A DNA stretch of 64,000 nucleotides from Allohoeflea poritis. GTDB lineage: Bacteria > Pseudomonadota > Alphaproteobacteria > Rhizobiales > Rhizobiaceae. Position 1 is the stretch's first letter. Each line of letters starts with the position of its first letter. Shown in pieces: positions 48,874 to 58,599 of the stretch. A model generated the notes under the pieces. It was not told the origin of the DNA, made no database searches, and worked only from the letters and a program-made list of their open reading frames with translations. The stretch lies in contig NZ_JAPJZH010000008.1 of assembly GCF_027889715.1 (NCBI RefSeq), positions 62,001-126,000 of the forward strand. The letters are read 5' to 3'. The translations under genes and the position numbers were made by a program.

Positions 48874-49692
48874 TTGGAAAACACGGAACAAACCGTCACC
48901 TATCAGCAACCGAAAATGCCGGAGATCAACGCCGTATCCTTCGCGACGCTCAGGGGCACGCTGAAAGCGGGAATTGATGATTTTCTGAAGGCGCCGCTTT
49001 TCGGCCTGTTCTTCGGCGGCATCTATGCGGTCGGCGGATGGATCATCATCGCCTCGCTGAACTATCTCGACATGCCGTGGATGATCATTCCCGTGGCGAT
49101 CGGCTTTCCGCTCATCGGACCCTTCATCGCAGTCGGCCTCTATGAGGTCAGCCGTCGCATCGCGGCGGGCAAACCGCTTGTGTGGAGCGAAGTGCTCTTC
49201 GTCATGTTCCATCAGCGCGAGCGCCAGTTGAGCTGGATGGCCTTTGTCGTGCTGTTCGTGTTCTGGATGTGGATCTATCAGGTACGGCTGCTGCTGGCGC
49301 TGTTCCTCGGCTTCAAGAGCTTCTCGTCACTGCCGAAATTCGTCGAGGTCATTACCACGACCCAGGAGGGACTGCTGTTTCTGGGCGTCGGCACAATCTC
49401 CGGCGCGGTCCTGTCTTTTGTCCTGTTCTCGGCGACCGTCATTTCGATGCCGTTGTTGCTCGACCGGGAACTCGATTTCGTTTCGGCGATGATCTGCAGC
49501 TTCAAGGCGGTGTTCAAGAGCCCGGTGCCGATGCTGTCCTGGGGCGTCATGGTGGTCGTGCTGGCCTTTATCGGCATGGCGCCGGCCTTCTTCGGCCTCA
49601 TCGTCGTTCTGCCGGTTCTGGGCCATGCGACGTGGCATCTCTACGAGGCGGTGATCGGGTCCGAAAACCCGGCGGGAACGGGAAAAGGCTAA
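48874..49692 (+). CDS. DUF2189 integral membrane protein
   Basis: The 272-residue protein has about six membrane helices and the DUF2189 features AGIDDFLKAPLFGLFFGGIY near the N terminus and FPLIGPFIAVGLYEVSRR. It probably resides in the inner membrane; function is unknown. The TTG start at 48874 follows GGGAGG and is preferred to an ATG at 48847 with no ribosome site. It is divergent from the Popeye-like gene and its stop overlaps that of the convergent MFS gene by four bases. Confidence 0.9.
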   Translation: MENTEQTVTYQQPKMPEINAVSFATLRGTLKAGIDDFLKAPLFGLFFGGIYAVGGWIIIASLNYLDMPWMIIPVAIGFPLIGPFIAVGLYEVSRRIAAGKPLVWSEVLFVMFHQRERQLSWMAFVVLFVFWMWIYQVRLLLALFLGFKSFSSLPKFVEVITTTQEGLLFLGVGTISGAVLSFVLFSATVISMPLLLDRELDFVSAMICSFKAVFKSPVPMLSWGVMVVVLAFIGMAPAFFGLIVVLPVLGHATWHLYEAVIGSENPAGTGKG

Positions 49693-51029
49693 CCCTGCGT
49701 CGGCCAGACACGATGCTCGTCATCGATGACGAAGACGTGCCGGTGCCGGTGTGCGCCGGTGCGCCTGCCCTCTTCAAGCAGATGCGGATGATCCTCCGGC
49801 AGATCGTCGTGACTATGCTCGATGACGTCACGATCATCGCCCGGCCACAGGATCAATGCGGCTCCCGTCGCAATCGCGGCAAGAACGCCGAGCAGCACCA
49901 TCGTCACCCCCATACCGGCGGCATTGAACAGAAAACCTGAAAGCGGATAAGTCACCAGCCAGCAGGCATGGGAGAGCGCAAACTGCGCCGCGAACAGGGC
50001 CGGCCGGTCCTCGGCATGGGCCGAGCGGCGCAGGAGCCGTCCGGACGGCGTCAGAATGGCCGAGTAGCACAGGCCAGCCAGAAGCCACACAGACAGCAGC
50101 ATGGTCCAGGATAGTGCGGAACCGGCCACCAAAACCGTACCGCACAGAACGAAAACAACCGCGGCGGCCACGGCTCCTGAAAACATCACACGCCGGTCCG
50201 GCATGTCTGCCAGGAGCCTCGGCAGCGAAAGGGCCGCCACCATGGACCCGCAGCCGAAAGCCGCGAGCGCGACGGCGACATCGCTCTCCGATCCGGCATA
50301 GGCAAAGCGGACAATGACAACCGTGTTGACAATGACAAGGGCGCCGACGGACGCGGCGGCGAAGTTGAGAAAGAACAGACCGCGCAGCCGCGGCGTCGCG
50401 GCGAAGATACGGCTGCCGCGCGTCAGCCTGTCGATGAAGCCGCGCTGTTTCGCCGGTTCCGCCGCCGGTATTGTTGCCGCCAGGACCAGCAGAGCGGATC
50501 CGGCAAAGCCGACCGCCGTTCCGGCAAAAAGCCAGTTAAAACTCATGACCATGAGCAGCAGCCCGGCTGCAACGGGGCTTATGATATTCTCCAGATCGTA
50601 GGCCAGACGCGACAGCGACAGCGCCTTGGTGTAATCCTCTTCCTTCGGAAGAATGTCCGGTATCGCAGCCTGGAAGGCCGGCGTGAAGGTCGCGGAGGCC
50701 GCCTGCAGGACAAACACCAGCACATATATCTGCCAGACCGCATCGATGAACGGCAGAAGCAGCGCTGCCGCCGCGCGCACAAGATCGGCGCCGATCAGCA
50801 CCCGTTTGCGGTCGAGCCGGCTGACCAGCGCGCTGGCGATTGGCGAAAGCCCGACATAGGCGATCATCTTGATTGTCAGGGCAACGCCCAGAACCACGCT
50901 CGCCTGCGCACCGGCGATCTCATAGGCGGCAAGTCCGAGCGCGACAGTCAGCAAACCTGTCCCGAGCAGCGCCACGAGCTGAGCCGAGAAAAGCCGCGCA
51001 TAGGTGCGGTTGGAAAGAACATCGAGCAT
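49689..51029 (-). CDS. MFS transporter (enterobactin-exporter-like group) with His-rich C-terminal tail
   Basis: The 446-residue protein has about 12 membrane helices and the MFS_3/EntS-like opening LDVLSNRTYARLFSAQLVALLGTGLLTVALGLAAYEIAG, with the helix 2-3 loop SRLDRKRVLIGADLVRA. A polar tail of about 45 residues contains nine or so His (EHSHDDLPEDHPHL, TGAHRHRHVFVIDD), which may bind metal. Similar His-rich ends are common in metal-linked transporters, but the substrate cannot be read. A 7-bp inverted repeat overlaps the start codon at 51029; a longer start at 51074 is possible. Confidence 0.88.
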   Translation of the reverse strand: MLDVLSNRTYARLFSAQLVALLGTGLLTVALGLAAYEIAGAQASVVLGVALTIKMIAYVGLSPIASALVSRLDRKRVLIGADLVRAAAALLLPFIDAVWQIYVLVFVLQAASATFTPAFQAAIPDILPKEEDYTKALSLSRLAYDLENIISPVAAGLLLMVMSFNWLFAGTAVGFAGSALLVLAATIPAAEPAKQRGFIDRLTRGSRIFAATPRLRGLFFLNFAAASVGALVIVNTVVIVRFAYAGSESDVAVALAAFGCGSMVAALSLPRLLADMPDRRVMFSGAVAAAVVFVLCGTVLVAGSALSWTMLLSVWLLAGLCYSAILTPSGRLLRRSAHAEDRPALFAAQFALSHACWLVTYPLSGFLFNAAGMGVTMVLLGVLAAIATGAALILWPGDDRDVIEHSHDDLPEDHPHLLEEGRRTGAHRHRHVFVIDDEHRVWPTQG

Positions 51030-51047
51030 GACAGTATCTATGTCATG
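51027..51047. promoter_or_regulatory. Palindrome overlapping the MFS start codon
   Basis: CATGACA, a 7-base spacer and TGTCATG form a perfect inverted repeat. The first half contains the start codon of the MFS gene in the reverse direction. It would be well placed as a repressor site. Confidence 0.4.
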
Positions 51048-51074
51048 TCGATCGATTCCTCGGCAAGCCGGCAC

Positions 51075-51851
51075 TCACTCGAATACAGTTACGAGGTTCG
51101 GCTCACCGACCGAGGAAAGATAAGTCCTCGAAAGCACCCATACCGCCATGATGACTGTGAATACGGTGATCGCATTGTACATTAGAAATAGCAGGCATAC
51201 CGGTATATTCGGCCGCCCTTCCGCGGTAATGAATTCAATGCCGGTATCACTTGTCGGGAATTCGCCTGCGGACAAGGCCAGCGCCGAGAAGTACAGACCG
51301 AAACTGACAATACTGAGAAAGGCGGGGCCGGCAAGCATGAGCGGCGCAGTGCCCCAAAACGTCGCTTTGCCCCGCTTGAACGCCGCCGCAAGACCAAGTT
51401 GTCTCCGCGCCATGTAGGCGGGAAGGATGGTTCCGATCAAGGAATAACAGACAACATATGCAATCGCGGCCGCCACCGTGCCAACGAACACCGAAAGCAT
51501 GTAAATTTCATCAATGTTCCCATACACCCCGGCAATGGCGAAAACGATGCTGACCGCAAGCACAAAAGGGACAAAGATGAGCACTCCAATGCCGAGATCT
51601 CTGACAGCAAATCCCACCACCCGTGAAAAGGCGATTGTTCTTTCCCGGCCGACCAGTTCCAGTGACTCGGTATAGGTGACATAGGCCATTAGGCTGAGAG
51701 ACAAAAATGGCGCAATTGTCGTTGCTATGACCAGATAGCCGTCCAGACCCCGATCGGCAAAATACTCTGCGGCCATCTGGACACCCAAAGCAAATATGAA
51801 ATAGCGCATCACATTTTTGCAGAGAACAAAGGATTCCCGATACACGTGCAA
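51075..51851 (-). CDS. Hypothetical integral membrane protein, about 258 residues
   Basis: The protein has about six hydrophobic segments (YFIFALGVQMAAEYF, LVIATTIAPFLSLSLMAYVT, GIGVLIFVPFVLAVSIVFAI, VGTVAAAIAYVVCYSLIG, PLMLAGPAFLSIVSFGLYF, YNAITVFTVIMAVWVLS) and a basic cytoplasmic loop ARRQLGLAAAFKRGKATFWG. I do not recognise the family. The start may be TTG at 51851 or GTG two codons later; neither is strong. It is upstream of the MFS gene by 45 bases on the same strand and may be co-transcribed. Confidence 0.65.
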   Translation of the reverse strand: MHVYRESFVLCKNVMRYFIFALGVQMAAEYFADRGLDGYLVIATTIAPFLSLSLMAYVTYTESLELVGRERTIAFSRVVGFAVRDLGIGVLIFVPFVLAVSIVFAIAGVYGNIDEIYMLSVFVGTVAAAIAYVVCYSLIGTILPAYMARRQLGLAAAFKRGKATFWGTAPLMLAGPAFLSIVSFGLYFSALALSAGEFPTSDTGIEFITAEGRPNIPVCLLFLMYNAITVFTVIMAVWVLSRTYLSSVGEPNLVTVFE

Positions 51852-52054
51852 GCCCTCACCTTCGCGTTGCGGTAGCGTTTACCGAGAAAGCCGCAACCTG
51901 AACAGCGTAAATATCCATTACAAGCAACCAACAAGCAGTCCCGTTGCACCCATTTTGGCGAACGCATGCGCCCGGTTCCTTGCCAGACACCAGAATTCTG
52001 TAGACAGACACCACCCGCCCATGCATCTGTTCGGGCCAGCGAAAGGACTGATAC

Positions 52055-55000
52055 ATGGCTGAAAAGTGGGATTTCTGGATCGATCGTGGCGGCACATTCA
52101 CGGATGTCGTCGGCCGCTCGCCATCGGGCGCGCTCATTCAGAGAAAATTGCTGTCCGAAAATCCCGAAGCCTATCGCGACGCGGCCATCCAGGGCATTCG
52201 TGACGTTCTCGAAGTGCCACAGGGATCGCCCATCCCCAGCCACCTCGTCGGCGAGGTAAAGATGGGCACGACCGTAGCCACAAACGCCTTGCTGGAGCGT
52301 CGCGGCGACCGCACGCTGCTTGTGATCACCCGTGGATTTCGCGATGCGCTGCGCATCGCCTACCAGGCGCGGCCCGACATCTTCGCCAAGGAAATAATCC
52401 TTCCCGAACAGCTCTACGAACAGGTGGTCGAGGTCGAAGAGCGCGTCCGCGCCGACGGAACCGTGGAGGCGGCACCTGAACCGGAACGGATCAAGCAGAA
52501 ATTGCGGGACGCCCATGACACGGGAATCGAGGCCGTCGCCATCGTTTTCATGCATTCCTGGAACTATCCGGCCCATGAGGCGCTGGTCGCCGATCTCGCC
52601 CGCGAAGTCGGTTTTCAGCAGATCTCGGTGAGCCACCGCGTATCGCCGCTCGCCAAGCTTGTCGGGCGCGGCGACACGACGGTCGTCGATGCCTATCTCT
52701 CGCCGATCCTTCGGCGTTACGTCGACGAGGTCGCGGCCGAACTGGGCGCCGAAACCGGCGAAGAATCGGGCTCGTCTCCGTCGCTGAAATTCATGATGTC
52801 GTCCGGCGGACTGACGGCCGCGGGGTTATTCCAGGGCAAGGATGCGATCCTGTCGGGACCCGCCGGCGGTGTCGTCGGCATGGTCGAAACGGCGGGCCTT
52901 GCCGGCTTCGACCGCGTCATCGGCTTCGATATGGGCGGCACCTCCACGGACGTCGCCCATTTCGACGGGGATTACGAACGCGCCTTCGATACCGAGGTCG
53001 CCGGCGTGCGCATCCGCGCGCCGATGATGCGCATTCACACAGTCGCCGCGGGCGGCGGCTCGATCCTCCATTACGAGGCCGGTCGCTTCGGCTGCGGCCC
53101 GGATTCCGCCGGTGCCGATCCGGGCCCGGCCTGCTACCGCCGCGGCGGGCCGCTGGCCGTCACCGACGCCAATGTGATGCTCGGCAAGCTGCAGCCGGAT
53201 TTTTTTCCGGCGATTTTCGGCCCCGGCCAGGACGAGCCGCTCGACACGCAGATCGTGCGCCGGAAATTCTCGGATCTTGCCGACGAAATCGGCGATGGCC
53301 GCACGCCCGAAGAGGTGGCGGACGGCTTCGTCAAGGTCGCGGTCGAAAACATGGCCAACGCCATCAAGAAGATCTCCGTCCAGCGCGGCCACGATGTCAC
53401 CCGCTACCTGCTCAACTGTTTCGGCGGCGCCGGCGGCCAGCATGCCTGCCTCGTCGCCGATGCACTCGGCATGGAGGCGATCCTCATCCACCCCTTCTCC
53501 GGCCTTCTTTCGGCCTATGGCATCGGCCTTGCCGGCCTCTTCGCGTCCCGGCAGCAGGCCCTCGTCAAGCTGCTTGAGCCGCAAACCCAGGACGATATCT
53601 CCCGCATCATCGACCGTCTGGCGGGCGAAACCCGCGACGAACTCGAGGCGCAGGGCGTCCCGCAGGACGCCGTTTCGTGGCGCCCGCTCCTGCACCTGCG
53701 CTATGACGGCACCGATACACCGCTGACCGTCGATTTCAGCGACCGGTCGCAACATGGCGCGCGCGCCGCCTTCGAGGCCGCGCACAAGGCGCAGTTCGGC
53801 TTCATTTACGACAACAAGCCGGTCATCGTTGAAGCGGTTGCCGTCGAAGCCAAGGACAGCCGCAGCAATGCCGCCGCCGAGCCGGATCTTCCGCTGGCGG
53901 CCGACGAGCCGAAGCCGGGAGAGACCCGCAACCTCTTCTCCGGCGGCGCCTGGCACGATGCGCCGGTCTATCTGCGCCGCGACCTGCTTCCCGGCCATGC
54001 ACTGGATGGCCCCGCACTCATCATCGAGGCCAACCAGACGATTGTCGTTGAGCCCGGCTGGCGCGCCGAGATCAACGCCAAGGATCACGTGCTGATGCGG
54101 CGGCACGAAAAAATGGTCCGCCAGGAGGCCATCGGCACCCGCGACGCCGATCCGGTCATGCTCGAAGTGTTCAACAATCTTTTCATGTCGATCGCCGAGC
54201 AGATGGGCATCACGCTGCAGAACACGGCCTATTCGGTCAACATCAAGGAGCGCCTGGATTTTTCCTGCGCGGTGTTCGACCGCAACGGCGCGCTCGTCGC
54301 CAACGCGCCCCACATGCCGGTGCATCTCGGCTCGATGGACCGTTCCGTCGAGACGATCATCCGGCTGAATGAAGGCAAGATACGACCGGGCGACGTCTTC
54401 GCGCTCAACGCGCCCTATAATGGCGGCACCCATCTGCCGGACATCACCGTGGTAACCCCGGTCTTCGACGATGCCGGAAAATCGATCCTTTTCTATGCCG
54501 CCTCGCGCGGCCACCATGCCGATGTGGGCGGCACGGCCCCCGGCTCGATGACGCCGCTGGCGACGACCGTGGACGAGGAAGGTGTTCTCATCGACAATTT
54601 CCTCGTCGTCGACCAGGGCCGCTTCCGCGAGGAGGCGCTGATCGAAATGCTCACCGATCACCCCTACCCGGCCCGCAATGCCCAGCAGAATGTCGCCGAT
54701 CTCAAGGCCCAGATCGCCGCCAACGAGAAAGGCGTCGCCGAACTGCGCAAGATGGTCGATCATTTCGGCCTCGACGTGGTCGAGGCCTATATGGGCCATG
54801 TCCAGGACAATGCCGCCGAAAGCGTGCGGCGGGTGATCGACGCGCTTTCCGACTGTTCCTACGAATACGCCACCGATACCGGACAGCTTATCCGCGTGAA
54901 GATCTCCGTCGACCGCGAAGCGCGTACCGCGACGGTGGATTTCACCGGAACATCTCCTGTGATGAAGAACAATTTCAATGCACCGGAACCGGTCACGCGC

Positions 55001-55690
55001 GCTGCGGTTCTTTATTGTTTCCGGGTCATGGTCGAAGGCTCCATTCCGATGAATGCAGGCTGCCTTCGCCCGATCAATATCGTGCTGCCGGATGACTGCA
55101 TGCTCAGACCCTCCTATCCGGCGGCCGTGGTCGCCGGCAATGTGGAGACCTCACAGCATGTCACCAATGCGATCTTCGGCGCCCTTGGCGCGCTCGCCAA
55201 CAGCCAGGGCACGATGAACAACCTGACCTTCGGCAATGACCGTTATCAGTATTACGAAACGATTTGCTCCGGCTCGCCCGCCGGTCGCATGAACAACGGT
55301 CACGGCTTTAACGGAACCTCCGGCGTGCATGTGCACATGACCAATTCCCGCCTGACCGATCCCGAAATTCTTGAAATGCGCTTTCCCGTCCTCCTCGAGG
55401 ACTTCCATATCCGGGAGGGCTCGGGCGGAAAGGGCCGGTTCAGTGCCGGCGACGGCACGCTCCGCACCATCCGCTTCCTGGAGACGATGGAATGCGCGAT
55501 CCTTTCATCGCACCGCAATCGGCCGCCGGAGGGGATTAACGGCGGTGGCGACGGTGAGGTCGGCCGCACCGACATACGCCGCCTGGACGGAAGCATCGAC
55601 GCGTTGAAAGGCTGCGACCAGACGGTTCTCGAAGCCGGCGAGGCAGTGATCCTGCAAACACCGACCGCCGGCGGCTACGGTACCGGCTGA
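52055..55690 (+). CDS. oplAH: 5-oxoprolinase (hydantoinase A/B fusion)
   Basis: The enzyme opens 5-oxoproline to glutamate with ATP. The 1211-residue protein joins a HyuA-like ATPase domain (about 1-690) with [49 protein letters not shown] and [20 protein letters not shown], to a HyuB-like domain (about 695-1210) with [51 protein letters not shown] and RGHHADVGG. The length is typical of eukaryotic and bacterial full-length OPLAH. It is the gamma-glutamyl cycle partner of the periplasmic GGT encoded 48 kb away. AAAGGA precedes the start. Confidence 0.94.
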   Translation: MAEKWDFWIDRGGTFTDVVGRSPSGALIQRKLLSENPEAYRDAAIQGIRDVLEVPQGSPIPSHLVGEVKMGTTVATNALLERRGDRTLLVITRGFRDALRIAYQARPDIFAKEIILPEQLYEQVVEVEERVRADGTVEAAPEPERIKQKLRDAHDTGIEAVAIVFMHSWNYPAHEALVADLAREVGFQQISVSHRVSPLAKLVGRGDTTVVDAYLSPILRRYVDEVAAELGAETGEESGSSPSLKFMMSSGGLTAAGLFQGKDAILSGPAGGVVGMVETAGLAGFDRVIGFDMGGTSTDVAHFDGDYERAFDTEVAGVRIRAPMMRIHTVAAGGGSILHYEAGRFGCGPDSAGADPGPACYRRGGPLAVTDANVMLGKLQPDFFPAIFGPGQDEPLDTQIVRRKFSDLADEIGDGRTPEEVADGFVKVAVENMANAIKKISVQRGHDVTRYLLNCFGGAGGQHACLVADALGMEAILIHPFSGLLSAYGIGLAGLFASRQQALVKLLEPQTQDDISRIIDRLAGETRDELEAQGVPQDAVSWRPLLHLRYDGTDTPLTVDFSDRSQHGARAAFEAAHKAQFGFIYDNKPVIVEAVAVEAKDSRSNAAAEPDLPLAADEPKPGETRNLFSGGAWHDAPVYLRRDLLPGHALDGPALIIEANQTIVVEPGWRAEINAKDHVLMRRHEKMVRQEAIGTRDADPVMLEVFNNLFMSIAEQMGITLQNTAYSVNIKERLDFSCAVFDRNGALVANAPHMPVHLGSMDRSVETIIRLNEGKIRPGDVFALNAPYNGGTHLPDITVVTPVFDDAGKSILFYAASRGHHADVGGTAPGSMTPLATTVDEEGVLIDNFLVVDQGRFREEALIEMLTDHPYPARNAQQNVADLKAQIAANEKGVAELRKMVDHFGLDVVEAYMGHVQDNAAESVRRVIDALSDCSYEYATDTGQLIRVKISVDREARTATVDFTGTSPVMKNNFNAPEPVTRAAVLYCFRVMVEGSIPMNAGCLRPINIVLPDDCMLRPSYPAAVVAGNVETSQHVTNAIFGALGALANSQGTMNNLTFGNDRYQYYETICSGSPAGRMNNGHGFNGTSGVHVHMTNSRLTDPEILEMRFPVLLEDFHIREGSGGKGRFSAGDGTLRTIRFLETMECAILSSHRNRPPEGINGGGDGEVGRTDIRRLDGSIDALKGCDQTVLEAGEAVILQTPTAGGYGTG

Positions 55691-55717
55691 GCCGTCCTGC
55701 CCAGCCGAGTCACCGAA

Positions 55718-55746
55718 CCGTCATCCACCTGTCATCCATGTGTCAT
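55718..55746 (+). promoter_or_regulatory. Three-repeat Pho box upstream of btaAB
   Basis: CCGTCAT (55718), CTGTCAT (55729) and GTGTCAT (55740) lie at an exact 11-bp period. The PhoB consensus is CTGTCAT repeated with 4-base spacers. The array ends 47 bases before the btaA start. PhoB control of bta genes is established in Sinorhizobium. Confidence 0.88.
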
Positions 55747-55793
55747 GGCGCGGGGGTACCCGCGTTTCAACGAACGCGACACACAGGTGATTC

Positions 55794-57050
55794 ATGTCCG
55801 ATGCGGTCAATCAGGCGGGTCTGCCGACAAGCACCATCCGCAATCTCGGCAACGCGGTCTACCAGAACAGATTGCTGTCCCGTCAGGGTTTTTCGGAGCG
55901 GCTTTTCGCAATCTTCTTCACCAACCTTGTCTATCCGCAGATCTGGGAGGATCCGCAGGTCGACATTGAAGCCATGGAGCTTAACGAAGAGCACAGGATC
56001 GTCACCATTGCATCCGGCGGCTGCAACATGCTGGCCTATCTGTCCCGCAGCCCGGCCCGCATTGATGCCGTCGACCTGAATGCCGCCCATGTGGCGCTCA
56101 ACCGCCTCAAATTGACCGCGATGCAGCACCTGCCCGGCCATGGCGACGTGGTGCGTTTCTTCGGCAAGGCCGATCAGAAACACAACAGCGCCGCCTATGA
56201 CCGGTTCATAGCCCCGCATCTCGACACCAAATCGCGGGCCTACTGGGAGCAGCGCACCTGGCGCGGCACGCGGCGGATCGCCGCCTTCAACGGCAATTTC
56301 TACAAGACCGGCCTGCTGGGCTGGTGCATCACGGCCGGCCATCTCGTGGCCCGATTGCATGGCGTCGATCCCTCCGAAATCATGCAGACACGCTGCCTTC
56401 GCGAACAACGGCATTTCTTCGACGCGCACCTCGCGCCGCTTTTCGATCGCCCGCTGGTGCGCTGGGCAAGCGGGCGCAAGGCATCGCTCTTCGGCCTCGG
56501 TATCCCGCCTGCACAGTATGACGAACTGCTTGCCGCCGGCGACGACGGAACCATGGCATCGGTGCTGAGGGAACGCGTCGAGAAACTGGCCTGTCATTTC
56601 CCGCTGCGTGAGAACTACTTCGCGCGGCAGGCATTTTCGCGCAGCTATGGCGAGGATGAGAATGCATCCCTGCCCCACTACCTGGACGCCGACCACTATG
56701 AAGCCGTCCGCGACGGCGCGGGCCGTGTCGCCGTTCATCATTGCAGCTACACCCATCTTCTCAGCCGAAAGCCGGACCAATCGGTCGACCGTTTTGTGCT
56801 GCTCGATGCACAGGACTGGATGAGCAGCGAACAGCTCAACGAATTGTGGGGCGAGATTACCCGGACAGCTGCGCCCGGAGCGCGGGTCATCTTCCGCACC
56901 GCGGGCAAGCCTTCGATCCTCGACGGCAAGGTATCGGATGATCTGTTGTCGAAATGGGACTACCGCGCCGAGGAGTCCGCGCGTCACTGCCGACGCGACC
57001 GCTCGGCGATCTATGGCGGATTTCATCTCTACGTTAAACTGGAATCATGA
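55794..57050 (+). CDS. btaA: S-adenosylmethionine:diacylglycerol 3-amino-3-carboxypropyltransferase BtaA
   Basis: BtaA transfers the aminocarboxypropyl group of SAM to diacylglycerol, the first step of betaine lipid (DGTS) synthesis. The 418-residue DUF3419 protein has LVYPQIWEDPQVDIEAM, IVTIASGGCNMLAYLSR (SAM loop) and IDAVDLNAAHVALNRLKL near the N terminus, and WDYRAEESARHCRRDRSAIYGGFHLY at the C terminus. Upstream lies a three-repeat Pho box, so phosphate starvation should induce it. It overlaps btaB by four bases. Confidence 0.95.
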   Translation: MSDAVNQAGLPTSTIRNLGNAVYQNRLLSRQGFSERLFAIFFTNLVYPQIWEDPQVDIEAMELNEEHRIVTIASGGCNMLAYLSRSPARIDAVDLNAAHVALNRLKLTAMQHLPGHGDVVRFFGKADQKHNSAAYDRFIAPHLDTKSRAYWEQRTWRGTRRIAAFNGNFYKTGLLGWCITAGHLVARLHGVDPSEIMQTRCLREQRHFFDAHLAPLFDRPLVRWASGRKASLFGLGIPPAQYDELLAAGDDGTMASVLRERVEKLACHFPLRENYFARQAFSRSYGEDENASLPHYLDADHYEAVRDGAGRVAVHHCSYTHLLSRKPDQSVDRFVLLDAQDWMSSEQLNELWGEITRTAAPGARVIFRTAGKPSILDGKVSDDLLSKWDYRAEESARHCRRDRSAIYGGFHLYVKLES

Positions 57051-57691
57051 GCAGCCCGACCCATGCCGCGCTGATGGACGGTGTCTACCGCCGCCAGAAG
57101 CACATTTACGATGCGACGCGCAAATATTTCCTGCTTGGCCGCGATCCGATGATCCAGCAACTGGACGTTCCGCCCGGCGGGGCTGTCCTGGAACTGGGCT
57201 GCGGCACCGGCCGCAACCTTGTGCTGGCTAACCGGCATTATCCCGATGCGCGGTTCTACGGGCTGGATATCTCTGCCGAGATGCTCCAATCGGCCGAAAA
57301 GGCCGCAGCCAGGGCCGGCTTCCGCCCGCACCTCGCCCGCGCTGATGCGGCCACGTTTAATGCAGGGGAGCTGTTCGGCCGCGCAAGCTTCGACCGGATC
57401 TTCATTTCCTACGCGCTGTCGATGATTCCGGCCTGGGAAGAAACCATCGAACATGCGCTGGGTCATCTGCCCCCGGGCGGTTCGCTCCATATCGTCGACT
57501 TCGGGCAACAGGAAAGGCTGCCCGCCTGGTTCCGCTCAAGCCTTTTTGACTGGATTGCGCGATTTCACGTGAACCCAAGAGAAAAACTCTTTGAATTCAT
57601 TGATGAAAAAGCAAGGAATAGCGGTGCGGTTTCGCGCTGCAATCCGCTCTTTCGGGGCTATGCCTGGCACGCCATTGTTCAAATGGCGTGA
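57047..57691 (+). CDS. btaB: Diacylglycerylhomoserine N-methyltransferase BtaB
   Basis: BtaB methylates diacylglycerylhomoserine three times to give the betaine lipid DGTS. The 214-residue class I methyltransferase has the SAM loop AVLELGCGTGRNLVLANRHYP, FYGLDISAEML and DRIFISYALSMIPAWEE. It is translationally coupled to btaA. Together they replace phospholipid under phosphate limitation. Confidence 0.94.
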   Translation: MSSPTHAALMDGVYRRQKHIYDATRKYFLLGRDPMIQQLDVPPGGAVLELGCGTGRNLVLANRHYPDARFYGLDISAEMLQSAEKAAARAGFRPHLARADAATFNAGELFGRASFDRIFISYALSMIPAWEETIEHALGHLPPGGSLHIVDFGQQERLPAWFRSSLFDWIARFHVNPREKLFEFIDEKARNSGAVSRCNPLFRGYAWHAIVQMA

Positions 57692-57754
57692 CCATCACTC
57701 AAATGTCTATTACAAGTCTTTATAGTGATCGACTTGTGATTCGGCCCTTACGAG

Positions 57755-58534
57755 ATGCTCCGTCCCGGCTTTGCACTGATCCCCCTGCTCGCTCTGCTTA
57801 TGTCCTGCACGACCTACGACCTTGGGCTCGAGCAGGAAGTGTCGCCCTCGCGCTACGGGGACGCCGACCCGCAATATTTCGGAGCCAGACATCCCGGCAC
57901 CCATGAGGTCCATGGCGTCGATGTCTCGAAATGGCAGGGCGACATCGACTGGAAGAAGCTCCGCAAGGCAGATATCGCCTTCGCCTATATCAAATCGACT
58001 GAGGGCGGCGACCACCGCGACGAGCGATTCCTGGAATACTGGCGCGGCGCCAAGCGCGCGGGCATTCCGCGCGGTGCCTATCACTTCTACTATTTCTGCC
58101 GCACCGCCAGGGATCAGGCCAACTGGTTCATCAAGAACACGCCGCGCGATCCGTCGGCGCTGCCGCCGGTGCTGGATATCGAGTGGAACCACAAATCGCC
58201 GACCTGCAAGAAAAGGCCTTCGCCCGAAAAGATACGCCGCGAGATGCGGGTTTTCCTCAAGCGCGTTGAAGCCCATTACGGCAAAAGGCCGCTGGTCTAC
58301 ACGACGGTCGACTTCCATCGCGAGAACCTCGTGGGCCATTTCAGCGACTACCACTTCTGGGTCCGTTCCGTGGCCGACCACCCGGACGCGGTCTACACAA
58401 ACCGGGCCTGGCACTTCTGGCAATATACCGGCACCGGGCGCGTACCGGGCATCACCGGCGACGCGGACATCAATGTCTTTGTCGGCAACCGAGAGCAATG
58501 GGCCAAGTGGCTGGCGAATACGTCACGCCAATAA
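57755..58534 (+). CDS. GH25 muramidase (lysozyme-like), lipoprotein
   Basis: The 259-residue protein has a lipoprotein signal with lipobox LLMSC (Cys18). The GH25 domain shows GVDVSKWQGDIDWKKLR, FAYIKSTEGGDHRDERF, GAYHFYYFCR, and the catalytic acidic pair in PPVLDIEWNHKSP, ending in WHFWQYTGTGRVPGITGDADINVF. It should hydrolyse the beta-1,4 bond after MurNAc in peptidoglycan. It begins 63 bases after btaB on the same strand, so it may be read from the Pho-regulated promoter. Confidence 0.93.
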   Translation: MLRPGFALIPLLALLMSCTTYDLGLEQEVSPSRYGDADPQYFGARHPGTHEVHGVDVSKWQGDIDWKKLRKADIAFAYIKSTEGGDHRDERFLEYWRGAKRAGIPRGAYHFYYFCRTARDQANWFIKNTPRDPSALPPVLDIEWNHKSPTCKKRPSPEKIRREMRVFLKRVEAHYGKRPLVYTTVDFHRENLVGHFSDYHFWVRSVADHPDAVYTNRAWHFWQYTGTGRVPGITGDADINVFVGNREQWAKWLANTSRQ

Positions 58535-58599
58535 ATGCCCAAATTCCGGGATTACGCGTTGAACAAGCAGTCGAGAAACAGCTTCAGACAGGGCAAAAT

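Noticed and set aside
52826-54799. A 657-codon minus-strand frame opposite 5-oxoprolinase
   Set aside because: No family match or ribosome site; antisense frame in GC-rich DNA.
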